Below, one piece after another: positions 36,504-45,118 of a DNA stretch of 64,000 nt; the stretch's first letter is position 1; every line of letters starts with the position of its first letter. The notes beneath the pieces were generated by a model. The model did no database searches, had not been told where the DNA came from, and was given only the letters and a program-made list of their open reading frames with translations. The position numbers and the translations under genes are program-made. The stretch comes from JBMOKU01 sp049324315. GTDB lineage: Bacteria; Bacillota; Clostridia; Peptostreptococcales; Thermotaleaceae. The stretch spans positions 124,001 to 188,000 of the forward strand of contig JBMOKU010000053.1 in NCBI GenBank assembly GCA_049324315.1, written 5' to 3'.

Positions 36504-36770
36504 ATGGAACCTATTACAGGAAGAGCGTTAATATTAGCATGTTCAGCTATTGGAGCAGGTTTAGCGATGATTGCAGGTATCGGACCTGGTATCGGACAAG
36601 GTTATGCAGCCGGTAAAGGTGCAGAAGGAGTTGGAAGACAGCCAGAAGCACAAGCTGATATCGTAAGAACCATGTTACTTGGAGCAGCTGTTGCAGAGAC
36701 AACTGGTATCTACGGTCTGATTATTGCCCTAATCCTTCTATTTGCAAACCCACTAATTGGACTTCTATAA
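36504..36770 (+). CDS. atpE: ATP synthase subunit c, single-hairpin Na+ type
   Basis: 88 residues, one helical hairpin. The Na+-coordination signature of Ilyobacter/Acetobacterium c rings is present: Gln32 (IGQGYAAGKG), Val63, Glu65, Thr66, Thr67 and Tyr70 (VAETTGIY). This argues for Na+ rather than H+ coupling. AAGGAGG precedes the start. A hairpin follows the stop, as is common where c must be over-produced relative to other subunits. Confidence 0.95.
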   Translation: MEPITGRALILACSAIGAGLAMIAGIGPGIGQGYAAGKGAEGVGRQPEAQADIVRTMLLGAAVAETTGIYGLIIALILLFANPLIGLL

Positions 36771-36787
36771 GAAAAAACGAAAAGAAC

Positions 36788-36809
36788 GGAGATGGTTTTA
36801 CCCATCTCC
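36788..36809 (+). promoter_or_regulatory. Intra-operon hairpin after the c gene
   Basis: GGAGATGG, 6-nt loop, CCATCTCC with no T-run. It may protect the atpE mRNA 3' end or partly terminate, helping set c-subunit stoichiometry (inference). Confidence 0.5.
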
Positions 36810-36846
36810 TGCTTATGAGTAATCCTTGGGGAAAGGAGTTGGTAGA

Positions 36847-37353
36847 ATGAAGGCTGGATTAGTGGAAGTAACTTGGACGCTACTTTTCCAAATCGTTAAC
36901 ACACTGATTTTATTTATGATCTTGAAAAAACTGCTCTTCAAGCCTGTAACAGAATTTATGCAATCCAGACAGAATGCAATTTCTGGTGCTATCAAAGAGG
37001 CTGAAGATAAGAATAAAGAGGCAGATCAAATCATGAAGCAGTACCAAGCAAAGCTTGAGGGTGTGCAAGAAGAAGGTAGACAAATCATCAAGGAAGCAAC
37101 TCAAAGGGCTGAGCAAAGAGCAGATGAGATTGCTAAGAATGCACAGACAGATGCAAGCAAGCTAAAAGAAAGAGCTGAAGCAGATATTCAAAGAGAAAAG
37201 CAAAAGGCAATTAACGCCCTTAAAGATGAGTTGGCTGGTCTTGCTGTGATGGCTGCTGGTAAGATTATTGATAAAAACCTGGATGCTGGACAGCATGAAA
37301 CGCTCATCAAGGAGTTTATCGATGAGGTAGGGGAAGCAAAATGGCACAATTAA
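36847..37353 (+). CDS. atpF: ATP synthase subunit b
   Basis: 168 residues: one N-terminal transmembrane helix (VEVTWTLLFQIVNTLILFMI), then a long charged coiled-coil stalk (about 40-140). ATG 36847 is 8 nt after AAAGGAG; a TTG 21 nt upstream would overlap this site. The gene overlaps atpH by 13 nt. Confidence 0.95.
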   Translation: MKAGLVEVTWTLLFQIVNTLILFMILKKLLFKPVTEFMQSRQNAISGAIKEAEDKNKEADQIMKQYQAKLEGVQEEGRQIIKEATQRAEQRADEIAKNAQTDASKLKERAEADIQREKQKAINALKDELAGLAVMAAGKIIDKNLDAGQHETLIKEFIDEVGEAKWHN

Positions 37354-37883
37354 TAGCAAAAACCTATGCGAAGGCCTTATTTGATGTAGCCCTCGAACTC
37401 AAACAGATCGAGCAGTTCGGAAAAGAATTGGACGGTGTGATAGAAACATTTAACCAATATCCGGAGTTTTATGAGCTATATAAAACACCGCAGATTAATA
37501 ATGACGAAAAGAAAAAAATCATGGAAGAAGTATTCGGAAAGTCTATGAGTCAAGAGGTTATGAACCTGTTTAAAATATTATTGGATAAAGGTAGAGCCAG
37601 TATTGTAGAATACATGACCAAAGAGTATCACAATCTTGCTAACGAACACAATAATATGGTTGAAGCAGTGGCTGTAACCACGGTACCTCTGAAGGATGAA
37701 GATAGATCCAGACTGACTGAAAAGCTTTCTGCTATGACAGGCAAGAAGATCGTATTGAAAAACGAAATCGACAAAACAATCATAGGTGGAATTCTTGTGA
37801 GAATCGGAGACAAGGTTATCGACGGTACGATACAGCGTCGTCTGAAGGAACTAGAGGAAAACCTAGCACAAATAATAGTTTAG
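37341..37883 (+). CDS. atpH: ATP synthase subunit delta
   Basis: 180 residues, the peripheral stalk subunit linking b to the alpha3beta3 head. Helical N-terminal domain (IAKTYAKALFDVA) and C-terminal signature KIVLKNEIDKTIIGGILVRI region. Its start lies inside atpF (13-nt overlap). Confidence 0.95.
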   Translation: MAQLIAKTYAKALFDVALELKQIEQFGKELDGVIETFNQYPEFYELYKTPQINNDEKKKIMEEVFGKSMSQEVMNLFKILLDKGRASIVEYMTKEYHNLANEHNNMVEAVAVTTVPLKDEDRSRLTEKLSAMTGKKIVLKNEIDKTIIGGILVRIGDKVIDGTIQRRLKELEENLAQIIV

Positions 37884-37896
37884 GTATAGGGGTGAT

Positions 37897-39426
37897 ATGA
37901 CAATGAATCTCAGACCTGAAGAAATAAGCTCAATTATAAGGGAACAGATCAAAAGATATGAGAATAAACTTCAAGTTGCAGACGTTGGTACTGTAATTCA
38001 GGTTGGTGACGGTATTGCCAGAATCCACGGATTAGAAAAGTGTATGGCAGGAGAACTTCTTGAATTTCCAGGAAGCGTATATGGTATGGCATTAAACCTG
38101 GAAGAAGATAATGTAGGCTGCGTATTGATGGGTTCAGACGATAAGATCAAAGAGGGCGATATTGTAAAGCGTACAGGAAGAATCGTTGAAGTCCCTGTTG
38201 GGGATGCTTTGATCGGTCGTGTTGTTAATGCTTTAGGACAAGCGATTGACGGAAAAGGACCTATCAAGACCGATAAATACAGACCTGTTGAGTCCAATGC
38301 GCCTGGTGTTATTGACAGAAAATCCGTACATCAACCTTTACAGACTGGTATTAAGGCCATCGATGCCATGATACCGATCGGAAGAGGACAGCGTGAGCTG
38401 ATCATCGGTGACAGACAGACTGGTAAAACGGCTATCGCTGTGGATACCATCATTAATCAAAAAGAAGAAAATGTTATCTGTATCTATGTTGCCATCGGTC
38501 AAAAGAAATCTACCGTTGCGCAAATGGTGAAGACTTTGGAAGACCATGGTGCCATGGATTATACTATCATCGTATCTGCAACAGCCAGTGAATTGGCTCC
38601 GCTGCAATACATAGCACCGTATGCCGGTTGTGCCATGGGTGAGGAATTTATGCATCAAGGAAAAGATGTATTGATTATTTACGATGACTTGTCTAAGCAT
38701 GCAGTTGCTTATCGTGCTATGTCATTGCTGCTTCGTCGTCCACCGGGGCGTGAAGCATATCCGGGTGACGTATTCTATCTTCATAGTAGATTGTTGGAAA
38801 GAGCTGCGAAGTTAAGTGATAAACTTGGGGGTGGATCTTTAACTGCACTTCCATTTATCGAAACCCAAGCTGGAGACGTTTCTGCATATATTCCAACAAA
38901 CGTTATTTCCATCACGGACGGTCAGATTTTCCTTGAGTCAGAGCTATTCTTCTCAGGACAGCGTCCGGCTGTTAACGCCGGTATTTCTGTGTCCCGTGTT
39001 GGTGGGGATGCGCAGATCAAGGCAATGAAAAAGGTTGCAGGTAAAATTAAGCTTGAATTGGCTCAATATAGAGAATTGGCTGCCTTTGCCCAGTTTGGTT
39101 CAGACCTGGATAAGGATACACAAGAAAGACTTGCCCAAGGTGAAAGATTGATGGAAATCTTAAAACAGCCTCAATACGCTCCGATCAAGGTTGAGCATCA
39201 GGTTATGGTTATCTTTGCTGCCATTAATAAATATCTTCGTGACATCCCTGTACCTGCGGTTAAACGATTTGAAGCAGAATTTATTCAATTTATGGACAGC
39301 AATTATGCTGAAATCGGAAAGGCCATTAAAGAAACAGGCGTATTGTCAGATGAAACGGAAAGTAAACTAAAGGCTGCAATCGAAGAATTTAAAGTAGTAT
39401 TCAAGAAAAGAGAAGAAATACGATAA
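37897..39426 (+). CDS. atpA: ATP synthase subunit alpha
   Basis: 509 residues, full length. P-loop GDRQTGKTAI (about 170), the arginine-finger region SVSRVGGDAQ, and PGREAYPGDVFYLHSRLLE. It is the non-catalytic nucleotide-binding F1 subunit. A second in-frame ATG two codons on is equally plausible as the start. Confidence 0.98.
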   Translation: MTMNLRPEEISSIIREQIKRYENKLQVADVGTVIQVGDGIARIHGLEKCMAGELLEFPGSVYGMALNLEEDNVGCVLMGSDDKIKEGDIVKRTGRIVEVPVGDALIGRVVNALGQAIDGKGPIKTDKYRPVESNAPGVIDRKSVHQPLQTGIKAIDAMIPIGRGQRELIIGDRQTGKTAIAVDTIINQKEENVICIYVAIGQKKSTVAQMVKTLEDHGAMDYTIIVSATASELAPLQYIAPYAGCAMGEEFMHQGKDVLIIYDDLSKHAVAYRAMSLLLRRPPGREAYPGDVFYLHSRLLERAAKLSDKLGGGSLTALPFIETQAGDVSAYIPTNVISITDGQIFLESELFFSGQRPAVNAGISVSRVGGDAQIKAMKKVAGKIKLELAQYRELAAFAQFGSDLDKDTQERLAQGERLMEILKQPQYAPIKVEHQVMVIFAAINKYLRDIPVPAVKRFEAEFIQFMDSNYAEIGKAIKETGVLSDETESKLKAAIEEFKVVFKKREEIR

Positions 39427-39460
39427 AAAAATACCTACCCCAGGACATGGAGGTGAGTAA

Positions 39461-40324
39461 ATGGCAGGAATGGGAATGCGCGACATTAAGCGCAGAATCA
39501 AAAGTGTCAATAGTACCAAGCAGATTACGAAAGCAATGGAATTGACGTCTTCGGCAAAACTAAGAAGGGCCCGGGAAAGGGTTGAGAAGACCGGACCATA
39601 TTTTCATACCATAAAGGATACGGTTCGTGATATCTTTGAGAACTCAAGCGGCGTTAAGCATGAGTTTGTTCAAGAAAGAGAAATCAAAAAAAGCTGCTAT
39701 ATTGTGATTACTGCAGATAGAGGACTTTGCGGCGGGTATAATACCAATGCGATTAAAGCTGCAACCAGCCATATGCAGGATAAAAAAGCGGTTTCTGTGA
39801 TTACTGTGGGACAAAAGGCTAGGGATTACTTTAGAAATAGAAAGTATGACCTGGATGGAGAGTTTATCCATATATCAGAGAGTCCACAATATACGGATGC
39901 AAAAAAAATCAGTAATTTGATCTTGCAGCTTTATCAAGAGAAAATGGTTGATGAAGTGTATCTTGTATATACACAATTTGTCAGTACCATATCTCAAAAA
40001 CCGGAAGTCATTAAGCTCCTTCCTTTGACGAAAGAGAAGAAGGAACAGAAGGACGATAAGCCTTTTGAGTATGTTTCCTACGAACCATCTCCGGAAGCTG
40101 TACTTGACTATTTGGTTCCTAAATATATCGAGAGTACTATTTTTGGCGCCATGGTAGAATCTTCAGCCAGCGAACAGGGAGCCAGAAGGGTAGCAATGGA
40201 AAGTGCAACGGATAATGCAGAAGAAATGATCTCTGCATTGACATTGACCTATAACAGGGCCCGTCAGGCAGCAATCACCCAAGAGATCGCGGAAATCGTA
40301 GGCGGAGCTGAGGCATTAAAATAG
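39461..40324 (+). CDS. atpG: ATP synthase subunit gamma
   Basis: 287 residues, the central rotor shaft. N-terminal coiled-coil helix (RDIKRRIKSVNSTKQITKAM) and C-terminal helix (NRARQAAITQEIAEIVGGAEA) are conserved; GLCGGYNTN marks the central domain. GGAGGTGAG site. Confidence 0.97.
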   Translation: MAGMGMRDIKRRIKSVNSTKQITKAMELTSSAKLRRARERVEKTGPYFHTIKDTVRDIFENSSGVKHEFVQEREIKKSCYIVITADRGLCGGYNTNAIKAATSHMQDKKAVSVITVGQKARDYFRNRKYDLDGEFIHISESPQYTDAKKISNLILQLYQEKMVDEVYLVYTQFVSTISQKPEVIKLLPLTKEKKEQKDDKPFEYVSYEPSPEAVLDYLVPKYIESTIFGAMVESSASEQGARRVAMESATDNAEEMISALTLTYNRARQAAITQEIAEIVGGAEALK

Positions 40325-40409
40325 CAGAGAAATACTGTAGGCTGTCGGTTGAGGTGATACAACCGTAGAAATTGCCGACTGCCAAGGAAAAGAAAGGATG
40401 TGAACTTGC

Positions 40410-41801
40410 ATGGCGAATCATATCGGTAAAGTGGTCCAGATTATCGGGCCGGTTTTAGATATAAAATTCAGTACAGAACATCTTCCTGAGCTGTTGAATG
40501 CGATAGAAATAAAAGTAGAAGATAGAACAATCGTTGCAGAAGTTGCGCAGCATGTTGGGGATGACACAGTAAGATGCATTGCCATGTCATCAACAGACGG
40601 ATTAGTCCGAGGTACGGATGCGGTGAATACAGGTGCAGCCATTTCCGTTCCTGTAGGAAAGGCTACCTTGGGAAGATTATTTAATGTTTTGGGTCATACC
40701 ATTGATGGAAAAGAGTCAATGGACACAGTGGAAAAATCACCTATTCATAGACCTGCACCAGCGTTTGAAGAACAAGAGCCATCTACCCAGATTTTTGAAA
40801 CAGGTATCAAGGTAATTGACTTGATTGCCCCTTATGCCAAAGGTGGTAAGGTAGGTCTGTTCGGTGGTGCCGGTGTTGGTAAAACCGTTCTTATCCAGGA
40901 ATTAATCAATAACATCGCGAAAGAGCACGGAGGATTGTCCGTATTTGCCGGTGTTGGTGAAAGAACAAGGGAAGGTAACGACCTTTATCACGAAATGATT
41001 GATTCAGGAGTTATCGATAAGACAACCATGGTTTTTGGACAGATGAATGAACCGCCTGGAGCGAGGATGAGGGTTGCCCTTTCTGGATTGACCATGGCGG
41101 AAGCCTTTAGAGACCAAGGACAAGACGTACTATTGTTCATTGACAATATCTTTAGATTTACACAGGCAGGATCTGAGGTATCTGCCCTGTTGGGACGTAT
41201 GCCCAGTGCCGTTGGATACCAGCCCACACTAGCAACAGAGATGGGTGCACTGCAGGAAAGAATCACAACAACCAAGATGGGTTCCATTACATCGGTTCAA
41301 GCGGTATATGTACCTGCCGATGACTTGACGGACCCTGCTCCAGCTACTACATTTGCCCATTTGGACGCCACCACGGTATTATCCCGTGCTATTACAGAGC
41401 TGGGTATTTATCCCGCGGTAGATCCACTGGATTCTACTTCAAGAATCATGGATCCTAATATCTTGGGAGAAGAGCATTACAAAGTTGCCAGAGATGTTCA
41501 AGAGATTCTACAGAGATACAAAGAACTGCAAGATATTATCGCCATCCTAGGTATGGATGAATTATCTGATGAAGATAAATTAACGGTTGCCCGTGCCAGA
41601 AAGGTTCAAAGATTCTTGTCGCAACCATTCCACGTTGCAGAACAGTTTACAGGTTCACCGGGTAAATATGTTCCATTGAAAGAAACCATCAGGGGATTTA
41701 GAGAGATCCTGGAAGGAAAGCATGACGATATTCCTGAATCAACCTTCTTTTTTGCAGGGTCTATTGACGAAGTAGTAGAAAGAGCGAAGAAACAGAGCTA
41801 G
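40410..41801 (+). CDS. atpD: ATP synthase subunit beta
   Basis: 463 residues. Walker A GGAGVGKTVLIQELI, catalytic Glu in GVGERTREGNDLY, Walker B VLLFIDNIFRF and the DELSD loop (ILGMDELSDEDKL). It is the catalytic F1 subunit. The 85-nt gap from atpG contains a weak stem (TGTCGGTTG with CAACC/CCGAC). The last 240 nt before atpC carry repeats. Confidence 0.98.
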   Translation: MANHIGKVVQIIGPVLDIKFSTEHLPELLNAIEIKVEDRTIVAEVAQHVGDDTVRCIAMSSTDGLVRGTDAVNTGAAISVPVGKATLGRLFNVLGHTIDGKESMDTVEKSPIHRPAPAFEEQEPSTQIFETGIKVIDLIAPYAKGGKVGLFGGAGVGKTVLIQELINNIAKEHGGLSVFAGVGERTREGNDLYHEMIDSGVIDKTTMVFGQMNEPPGARMRVALSGLTMAEAFRDQGQDVLLFIDNIFRFTQAGSEVSALLGRMPSAVGYQPTLATEMGALQERITTTKMGSITSVQAVYVPADDLTDPAPATTFAHLDATTVLSRAITELGIYPAVDPLDSTSRIMDPNILGEEHYKVARDVQEILQRYKELQDIIAILGMDELSDEDKLTVARARKVQRFLSQPFHVAEQFTGSPGKYVPLKETIRGFREILEGKHDDIPESTFFFAGSIDEVVERAKKQS

Positions 41802-41804
41802 TGA

Positions 41805-41960
41805 AGTTAGAAGTTAATCGTTAGTAGTTTATCGTTTATCGTGATTCGTTTGAGAAAGTAACTGAGAAGTTGAAATTTCTTGGGGATAAGAGACTTGGGG
41901 ACTGTACCTGCTGTCACGCCCGCTTTTGGCGGGACTGAGGGACTGTCCCCATGTCTCCAA
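41805..41960. repeat. H array and class A hairpin inside the atp operon (atpD-atpC gap)
   Basis: Heptamers GTTAGAA-GTTAATC-GTTAGTA-GTTTATC-GTTTATC (41808-41842) are followed by a full class A hairpin (41890-41960). Both lie between the stop of atpD and the ribosome site of atpC, so the atp transcript must read through them. Confidence 0.85.
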
Positions 41961-42038
41961 GAACCGCTTCAGACGATTAACCATATTCGACAAGCAGTCA
42001 ATGACCAACTTCTAACCCACTTCTACGGAGGTGAAGAA

Positions 42039-42446
42039 ATGGCTTCAACTTTTCAAATTGAAATCGTAACACCTGACAGAAAGCTGTACGAAGGGGAAGC
42101 GGAAATGGTGATTGTCAGAACCACAGAAGGAGACCTGGCCATCTTGAAAAACCATATGTCTTTGGTAAGCCCCTTGGCAGTTGGTGGTATTCGTATAAAG
42201 AATAAGGGCGAATATAAAGAGGCCGCTTGTGCTGGTGGTTTTGTTCAGGTTAGACAAGACAAAACCACGATTATTACAGATTCAGCAGAGTGGCCGGAAG
42301 AAATTGACGTTGAACGTGCCAGAAAAGCAGCTGAAAGAGCTGAGGAACGTTTAAAATCAAAGGAGTCCAGCGAAGTTGATATCATTAGGGCACAGATTGC
42401 CCTAGATAGAGCGTTAAATAGACTTCGAATTGCCAAAAGAGATTAA
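42039..42446 (+). CDS. atpC: ATP synthase subunit epsilon
   Basis: 135 residues: N-terminal beta-sandwich (MASTFQIEIVTPDRKLYEGE, AILKNHMSLVSPLAVGGI) and C-terminal helical hairpin (ARKAAERAEERL to RALNRLRIAKRD). ATG 42039 follows ACGGAGGTGAAG; the frame stays open upstream through a repeat hairpin but that part is not conserved. It regulates F1. It is separated from atpD by 237 nt, which is unusually long. Confidence 0.95.
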   Translation: MASTFQIEIVTPDRKLYEGEAEMVIVRTTEGDLAILKNHMSLVSPLAVGGIRIKNKGEYKEAACAGGFVQVRQDKTTIITDSAEWPEEIDVERARKAAERAEERLKSKESSEVDIIRAQIALDRALNRLRIAKRD

Positions 42447-42451
42447 CTTTT

Positions 42452-42484
42452 CATCCCGAACAGAAATGTTCGGGATTTTTTTTA
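42452..42484 (+). terminator. Terminator of the atp operon
   Basis: ATCCCGAACA, loop, TGTTCGGGAT and eight T residues. Confidence 0.95.
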
Positions 42485-42549
42485 TAACACATAGGAAATT
42501 ATGAACATTAAAAAACTGTGGATAACTTCATAATTTCCGTTATGTGTTT
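42485..42549. repeat. Short inverted repeat with 22-bp arms
   Basis: AACACATAGGAAATTATGAA pairs with TTCATAATTTCCGTTATGTGTT (two-base bulge) around a loop of about 22 nt. It is a single copy in this window. Confidence 0.7.
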
Positions 42550-42596
42550 CAAAAAAGTCTTCCTTTAAATCTTCCAATGGAAGACTTTTTTATTTT
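42550..42596 (+). terminator. Second hairpin terminator after atp
   Basis: AAAAAGTCTTCC and GGAAGACTTTTTT. Confidence 0.7.
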
Positions 42597-42625
42597 GCTT
42601 AAGGAAATAACTTGTGCAAGAATAA

Positions 42626-42719
42626 GCGGAGCCATGGGGACGGTTCGAGCGTTTCCGAAGCGTAGCGAAGGACCGCAGGGAAAACGATGGAACTGTCCCC
42701 GTGGCATAGCGGATGTAAC
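42626..42719. repeat. Class B repeat
   Basis: Full-length copy with CATAGCGG instead of GAAGCGG at its right end. Confidence 0.9.
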
Positions 42720-42827
42720 ATACTTAGTAAAATTTATATAGAAAATAAAGGAAATTAGAAAATTTTGCAGAAATATCCTATTTTAAGGAAAATAATACAA
42801 AAAATGATGAAGAAAGGGGGAAAAAGT

Positions 42828-43793
42828 GTGAAAAAGCATATAATGATTTTATTTGCAGTGCTTTTAGGCTTAAGTTTAGGTTTACAAGATATTGCCTATG
42901 GAGAAAAACATACGAGTGAAGATGCCGTAGAAGCTAAGTATATATCCTATGAGGGAGTACCCATCTATACAGAAGTATACAATGCTTCGGCGAAAGGAAA
43001 AGAACCGTTGATCTTTTTGCATGGATTAGGTGGAAGCTATCAGCATGCTGCTTTCTTACATCAACCTGATAATCCTTATAAAACAATTTCTTTTGATTTT
43101 ATCAATCATGGAAAATCCGGGGATGTTTCTTCTCTTGACTGGGATATCTACGTTGACAATGTCAAGGCAGTCATGGATGCATATGGCATAAAAAAAGCAA
43201 ATCTGGTAGGGCATTCTTTTGGAGCAGATATAACCATGATGTTTGCTAAAAAATACCCGGAAAGAGTCAAGGATATTGTGATAATCGATAGAGCCTACTA
43301 TAACTATAAGGATATAGAACAATTTAATCTGTCGAGAAAGCTTCTAGATGTACTGGAATATAATCCGGAATCAGGTCTGAAATGGGAGGACTTGGTAACA
43401 TTAATGGAGATGCAGTATGAAAATGATATTACCCAAACATGGGATATCAAGAAGAAAGTCTTGCTGATTGCGGGCGACTTTAGCGGCATGCTGCCTGATC
43501 CTACAGGTTTAAAGCCATCTCTTGTTGACCTAGTAGTTGATATCAAACAAAATCCTGGTAACTATGGATTAACAACAGAAGAAGCTGCGGAAATACCCTA
43601 TATCACTGCTGAGAACATTGAACAATTTGTTGAATTTGTTCATCAAAAGAGTAGGGAATTTGCCAGTGTAAATCATAAATTCAAAACCATAAAGACATCA
43701 TATCCTCATACAATGATAAGAAATGAAGAATCGAAAGATATCGTGAGAGAATATGTGATTAGCTTCCTGAAAAATGGAAAAGTAAAAGAATAA
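42828..43793 (+). CDS. Exported alpha/beta hydrolase
   Basis: 321 residues. GTG 42828 gives a clean signal peptide (VKKHIMILFAVLLGLSLG) 8 nt after AAAGGGGG. The alpha/beta-hydrolase core has the oxyanion motif LIFLHGLGGSYQ, the nucleophile elbow GHSFGAD (Ser) and a C-terminal His in the SYPHTMI region. The substrate is unknown; related proteins are esterases or lipases. Monocistronic between two terminators. Confidence 0.82.
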   Translation: MKKHIMILFAVLLGLSLGLQDIAYGEKHTSEDAVEAKYISYEGVPIYTEVYNASAKGKEPLIFLHGLGGSYQHAAFLHQPDNPYKTISFDFINHGKSGDVSSLDWDIYVDNVKAVMDAYGIKKANLVGHSFGADITMMFAKKYPERVKDIVIIDRAYYNYKDIEQFNLSRKLLDVLEYNPESGLKWEDLVTLMEMQYENDITQTWDIKKKVLLIAGDFSGMLPDPTGLKPSLVDLVVDIKQNPGNYGLTTEEAAEIPYITAENIEQFVEFVHQKSREFASVNHKFKTIKTSYPHTMIRNEESKDIVREYVISFLKNGKVKE

Positions 43794-43802
43794 ATAAGGA
43801 AC

Positions 43803-43852
43803 CAAAAACCTTCTGGAATAGGACCATTGCGGAAGGTTTTTGCTCTTTTTGG
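43803..43852 (+). terminator. Terminator after the hydrolase gene
   Basis: AAAAACCTTC and GAAGGTTTTT with a following T-run. Confidence 0.8.
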
Positions 43853-43886
43853 GTATAATGATAGAAAAAACAAAGGAGAATAGATA

Positions 43887-44444
43887 ATGAACGATAAACC
43901 ACAGCTAGAACAATATATTGAGTATGGATTACATGGTATACCGGAAATAAGGGGAGAAGAAAAGAAGCATTGGCTTGGGGAATTTAGAGAAAGGGTACTA
44001 TTCGGGCTGACGTTTCAACAGATTGCAAGAAAAGATGCTATATTTGTTGTTGAAGAAAAAATAAAAGATAGCAAGGTTAAGAAGGTTATCGTCAGCAGCA
44101 ATGTAAACGCTAAGATCGCAGGAGAATACATGGCCTTAGCCGGCAAAAATCAAAAAGACTTTAAGATCATCGATTTTCCAGAGAGAAAAGGGGATGTTGC
44201 TTTGATACTTGCCAGTGACGAAGCTGTTAATGTTGACGATGTGATTCCCGATCAGAAAAGCTTTCTTCCTGACGCGTTCTATGCAGCTATCGGAGAAAAA
44301 CTTTGTGAAAAGCATATGGAAGAATTAGAACATGCAGCACCACAGTATGCACACCATTTTGAAAAAGTAACGCTCTTCGACAAGATGGTTGGTATCAAAT
44401 GTGGTATGTGTGAAAAGTCTGGTGGCGTCATGAGCCCAGAATAG
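43887..44444 (+). CDS. DUF1694 protein (YueI family)
   Basis: 185 residues, cytosolic. Family features: YIEYGLHGIPEIRGEEKKHWLGEFRERV region near the N-terminus and FAT-like central helices. The C-terminal tail ends GIKCGMCEKSG with a CxxC pair, which I do not recall as standard for YueI and which may bind metal. Function unknown in the family. The start ATG follows AAAGGAGAAT. Confidence 0.8.
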   Translation: MNDKPQLEQYIEYGLHGIPEIRGEEKKHWLGEFRERVLFGLTFQQIARKDAIFVVEEKIKDSKVKKVIVSSNVNAKIAGEYMALAGKNQKDFKIIDFPERKGDVALILASDEAVNVDDVIPDQKSFLPDAFYAAIGEKLCEKHMEELEHAAPQYAHHFEKVTLFDKMVGIKCGMCEKSGGVMSPE

Positions 44445-44476
44445 CAGCGGTAAGAGGTTAGACGGCAATTGTATAA

Positions 44477-44553
44477 CGGGCAGGCGTGGAAACCTGCCCC
44501 TACGAGGCTGTACCCATCCATCAATGTAGGGGGCGGTTTCCACGCCGCCCCGG
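44477..44553. repeat. Long class C pair (stem GGCAGG...CCTGCC, GGGCGG...CCGCCC)
   Basis: Nearly identical to a unit at 47390-47475, including the spacer TACCCATC. The two palindromes lie in opposite orientation. Confidence 0.85.
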
Positions 44554-44573
44554 GTTTTCTCATAAAATCGCTT

Positions 44574-44842
44574 AGCGGAGCCATGGGACGGTTTTAGTGG
44601 TCTATCAAGCCTAAAACCATGAATGCCTTCGCGGTCTTTTTCCGCAATGCTACGTTGTCGTCGGTTTGCATATTCTCGATATGCGCACCTCCTCCGCCTT
44701 GCCTTGCGGAAAAATCCTCGCGAATTCATCTATATTTTTAGACTTGACAGACCACTAGCGTTTTCAGTAGGGGCGCGCATTGCGCGTCCGTCGCTTCTAG
44801 AAGAAAAAACGATGGAACTGTTCCCGTGGCGAAGCGGATGTA
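44574..44842. repeat. Hybrid class B/C repeat interrupted by a 163-bp palindromic element
   Basis: The class B left end (GCGGAGCCATGGGACGG) and right end (GTTCCCGTGGCGAAGCGG) are separated by the inserted element at 44595-44757 and a class C palindrome (44768-44795). Without the insertion it would match the hybrid copy at 13809. Confidence 0.8.
44595..44757. mobile_element. 163-bp MITE-like palindrome with TA ends
   Basis: Terminal inverted repeats TAGTGGTCTATCAAGCCTAA and, on the minus strand, TAGTGGTCTGTCAAGTCTAA differ at two of 22 positions when the full arms are counted. Subterminal arms (CGCGGTCTTTTTCCGCAA and TTGCGGAAAAATCCTCGCG) and a central GCATAT-TCTCG-ATATGC continue the palindrome almost to its centre. 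TA at both ends suggests Tc1/IS630-type target duplication (inference). It has no coding capacity. Confidence 0.75.
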
Positions 44843-45014
44843 ACACACTTAGTGTCACTTATATATTCAAAAAAATAAATATCCATGTATATTCAAATTC
44901 CTCCCTGTCAATAATGATAGTAACAAGGGAAGAGAGTAGAAAAAAATATGTTTTCGTCCCCCTTTAACATATTTTGCTTTTATATTCTCTTCCCTTTGTT
45001 ATTGCATCAAAACC

Positions 45015-45087
45015 GTAGGACTTGGGGACTGTACCTACTGTCCCACACGGTTTTGTGGGACTGAGGGACTGTCCCCATGTCCTACGG
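45015..45087. repeat. Class A hairpin before ywmB
   Basis: Inner stem TCCCACA/TGTGGGA; outer GTAGGAC/GTCCTAC. The stem sequence differs from other copies but pairing is kept. Between this and the class B remnant is AT-rich DNA containing an inverted repeat TCTCTTCCCTTG-type around 44930-44998 and no gene. Confidence 0.85.
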
Positions 45088-45118
45088 CTAACAATATTTA
45101 GATCGGGAGCTGCTGTTT

